DNA from: Virgibacillus_O xinjiangensis
GTDB taxonomy: Bacteria; Bacillota; Bacilli; Bacillales; Amphibacillaceae
Assembly (NCBI RefSeq): GCF_042643145.1
Contig: NZ_JBHRSA010000041.1
Location: 178,154-242,153 of the forward strand
Length of the DNA: 64,000 bases
Direction of reading: 5' to 3'
Made by a program: the position numbers and the translations under genes. The first letter of the stretch is position 1. Every line of letters begins with the position of its first letter. Under the pieces are notes generated by a model that was not told where the DNA came from, ran no database searches, and saw only the letters and a program-made list of their open reading frames with translations. Positions 62,839 to 64,000 of this stretch are shown here, piece by piece.

Positions 62839-63730
62839 AGGAAGCACCCACCTTCTCAATGAAAATATCATTCAGGGATGGTTCTTCCAATTCGAATTTA
62901 CGGATAAACCCTTTCCCATGGAGTTCCGCAAAAATCTTTTGGGAAACTTGCTCTTCCTCAATTTGCAGTTCACACCCTGCCATTGTCTTCCTATAGCGGG
63001 TGACACCAGGGTATTTTTTGAACGCATCCATATCCATATCGCCATGGATCAACAAGTTCTTTTTACCAAAAGAACGTTTGATTTCATTCAGTTCCCCCTG
63101 TACGACCGGCTGTCCTTTTTGCAGAATACAGAGGTTCTCACACATTTCCTCTACATGGTCCATTTGGTGGGAGGAAAAAACAATCGATGTACCTTTCTCT
63201 TTCAAATCAAGCACGGCCTGCTTGAGCATTTCCACGTTAACTGGATCCAGGCCGGAAAACGGTTCATCCAGGATCAGCAACTTGGGTTGATGGATCACTG
63301 CAGAGATGAATTGTATCTTCTGCTGATTTCCTTTGGATAGTTCCTCCACCTTTTTATCAAGGTATTCTGGTACTCGGAAGCGTTCCAGCCAGTAATCGAG
63401 TTCTGTTAAAATGTCCCGCTTTTTCATACCGCGCAGTTTTCCGAGATATACCATCTGATCCCGTACTTTCAATTTCGGGTAGAGCCCCCGTTCTTCCGGC
63501 AGGTAGCCGATCAAATGGCTCTTATTGTAATCGATGGTCTCCCCGTTCCAGGTAATGCTACCCTCGCTGGTGTCCAGCAGCCCTAGAATCATGCGGAATG
63601 TGGTAGTTTTTCCTGCTCCATTTCCTCCCAGAAACCCGAACATCTCTTTCTCTGGTATATGGAGGGTCAATCCGTCTACAGCCGTATGGCCTCCATACCG
63701 TTTCGTTACATTTTTTAAAGATAGTGTCAA
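62831..63730 (-). CDS. yhaQ: ABC exporter ATPase YhaQ (NatA-like)
   Basis: 299 residues. Walker A GGNGAGKTT, signature ELSKGNQQKIQ, Walker B LLILDEPFSGLDP, H-loop SSHQMDHVEEM; C-terminal ~90 residues are the extra domain of the drug/sodium exporter subfamily. TTG start at 63730 after AGGGGGAAGGGG. First gene of yhaQ-yhaP. Confidence 0.92.
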   Translation of the reverse strand: MTLSLKNVTKRYGGHTAVDGLTLHIPEKEMFGFLGGNGAGKTTTFRMILGLLDTSEGSITWNGETIDYNKSHLIGYLPEERGLYPKLKVRDQMVYLGKLRGMKKRDILTELDYWLERFRVPEYLDKKVEELSKGNQQKIQFISAVIHQPKLLILDEPFSGLDPVNVEMLKQAVLDLKEKGTSIVFSSHQMDHVEEMCENLCILQKGQPVVQGELNEIKRSFGKKNLLIHGDMDMDAFKKYPGVTRYRKTMAGCELQIEEEQVSQKIFAELHGKGFIRKFELEEPSLNDIFIEKVGASYE

Positions 63731-63904
63731 CTTCCCCTTCCCCCTCTCTTCTTGATTATACGATAGTTATTGGAAATAGTTTCAATTTTTTATCCATTGC
63801 TTTACGAGTATGTGGGTGGTAAATGCCGAGGACAACTTCCACTTCAGTTTCTGGCGCGTGTGGTTTCTAGTTGGTTGCTGTACTGAAGCCAAGTTTGGCA
63901 GCTC

Positions 63905-63945
63905 TTCACACCGCTGCGGAAATTCCACTACGCTTTTGGTGTGAC
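63905..63945 (+). repeat. decayed copy of dispersed repeat A
   Basis: CACACCGCTGCGGAAATTCC followed by ACTACGCTTT matches the left end of repeat A; 63731-64000 has no supported gene. Confidence 0.6.
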
Positions 63946-64000
63946 CCCCAATAGTTGGAGTTTTATTAGGCAACGATTAGATCGGTATGAAGTCGGTATT

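Noticed and set aside
1..64000. tRNA, rRNA, prophage, restriction or toxin-antitoxin genes
   Set aside because: I looked for their characteristic sequences and proteins and found none in this window.

Overview
The window reads as chromosomal DNA of a moderately halophilic or halotolerant member of the Bacillaceae (Halobacillus/Thalassobacillus type). The basis is gene-by-gene similarity and order relative to Bacillus subtilis, acidic secreted proteins, a complete glycine-betaine importer with GbsR-type regulators, and strong AGGAGG ribosome sites with frequent GTG/TTG starts. About 60 genes are supported. There is no rRNA, tRNA, CRISPR array, prophage or defence island. I assign genus only by inference.

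Layout. 0-6 kb: a yitV-yitU / yitT / yitS block with small genes and an SDR stress dehydrogenase. 6.2-7.7 kb: a membrane-anchored alpha-amylase-like protein in which all three catalytic carboxylates appear replaced. 7.8-9.9 kb: no intact gene, only dispersed repeats and a broken IS110-family transposase. 10-13 kb: yisL, rocD and a DUF418 protein. 13-17.7 kb: an aerobic respiration cassette: ctaB (heme O synthase) divergent from cbaD-cbaB-cbaA (ba3-type oxidase), then a SCO copper chaperone and a small membrane protein; a Crp/Fnr-type palindrome lies upstream. 17.9-18.23 kb: a non-coding array of about sixteen 20-bp repeats. 18.3-26.9 kb: addA/addB, sipV, yhjE. 27-32 kb: yhjD, comK, lcfA, lplJ, yhfI, yhfH. 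32-34 kb: pepF. 34-40.5 kb: hemY-hemH-hemE, pbpF and hmoB. 40.6-44.1 kb: a BdbC/thioredoxin pair, a PAP2 phosphatase, a ferritin-like protein and yhaA. 44.1-44.7 kb: dispersed repeats where B. subtilis has ecsC. 44.7-48.9 kb: ecsBA, a candidate structured RNA, hit, trpP, yhaH. 49-53 kb: opuA operon plus a divergent GbsR-type regulator, occupying the place of hpr (scoC). 53-63.7 kb: yhaI, a DUF3267 protein, prsA, yhaL, yhaM, a second GbsR-type gene, yhaN, yhaO, and the yhaQ-yhaP ABC exporter.

How they work together: CtaB, SCO and the cba genes build a terminal oxidase; HemE/H/Y and HmoB make and degrade heme; AddAB processes DNA ends while YhaO/YhaN form an SbcDC-like pair; SipV, PrsA, BdbC and EcsAB serve secretion and membrane protein maturation; OpuA with its regulator serves osmoprotection. 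Regulatory signals that can be read directly include a FadR operator and a cre/promoter pair before lcfA, a TRAP-type NAG repeat over the trpP ribosome site, a dyad between opuA and its regulator, and the Fnr-type box before cba.

Most unusual items: the 20-bp phased repeat array at 17.9 kb, the apparently dead GH13 protein, the paired inverted repeats found at two loci (one split by the IS110 remnant), and a terminator-bounded non-coding segment between ecsA and hit.
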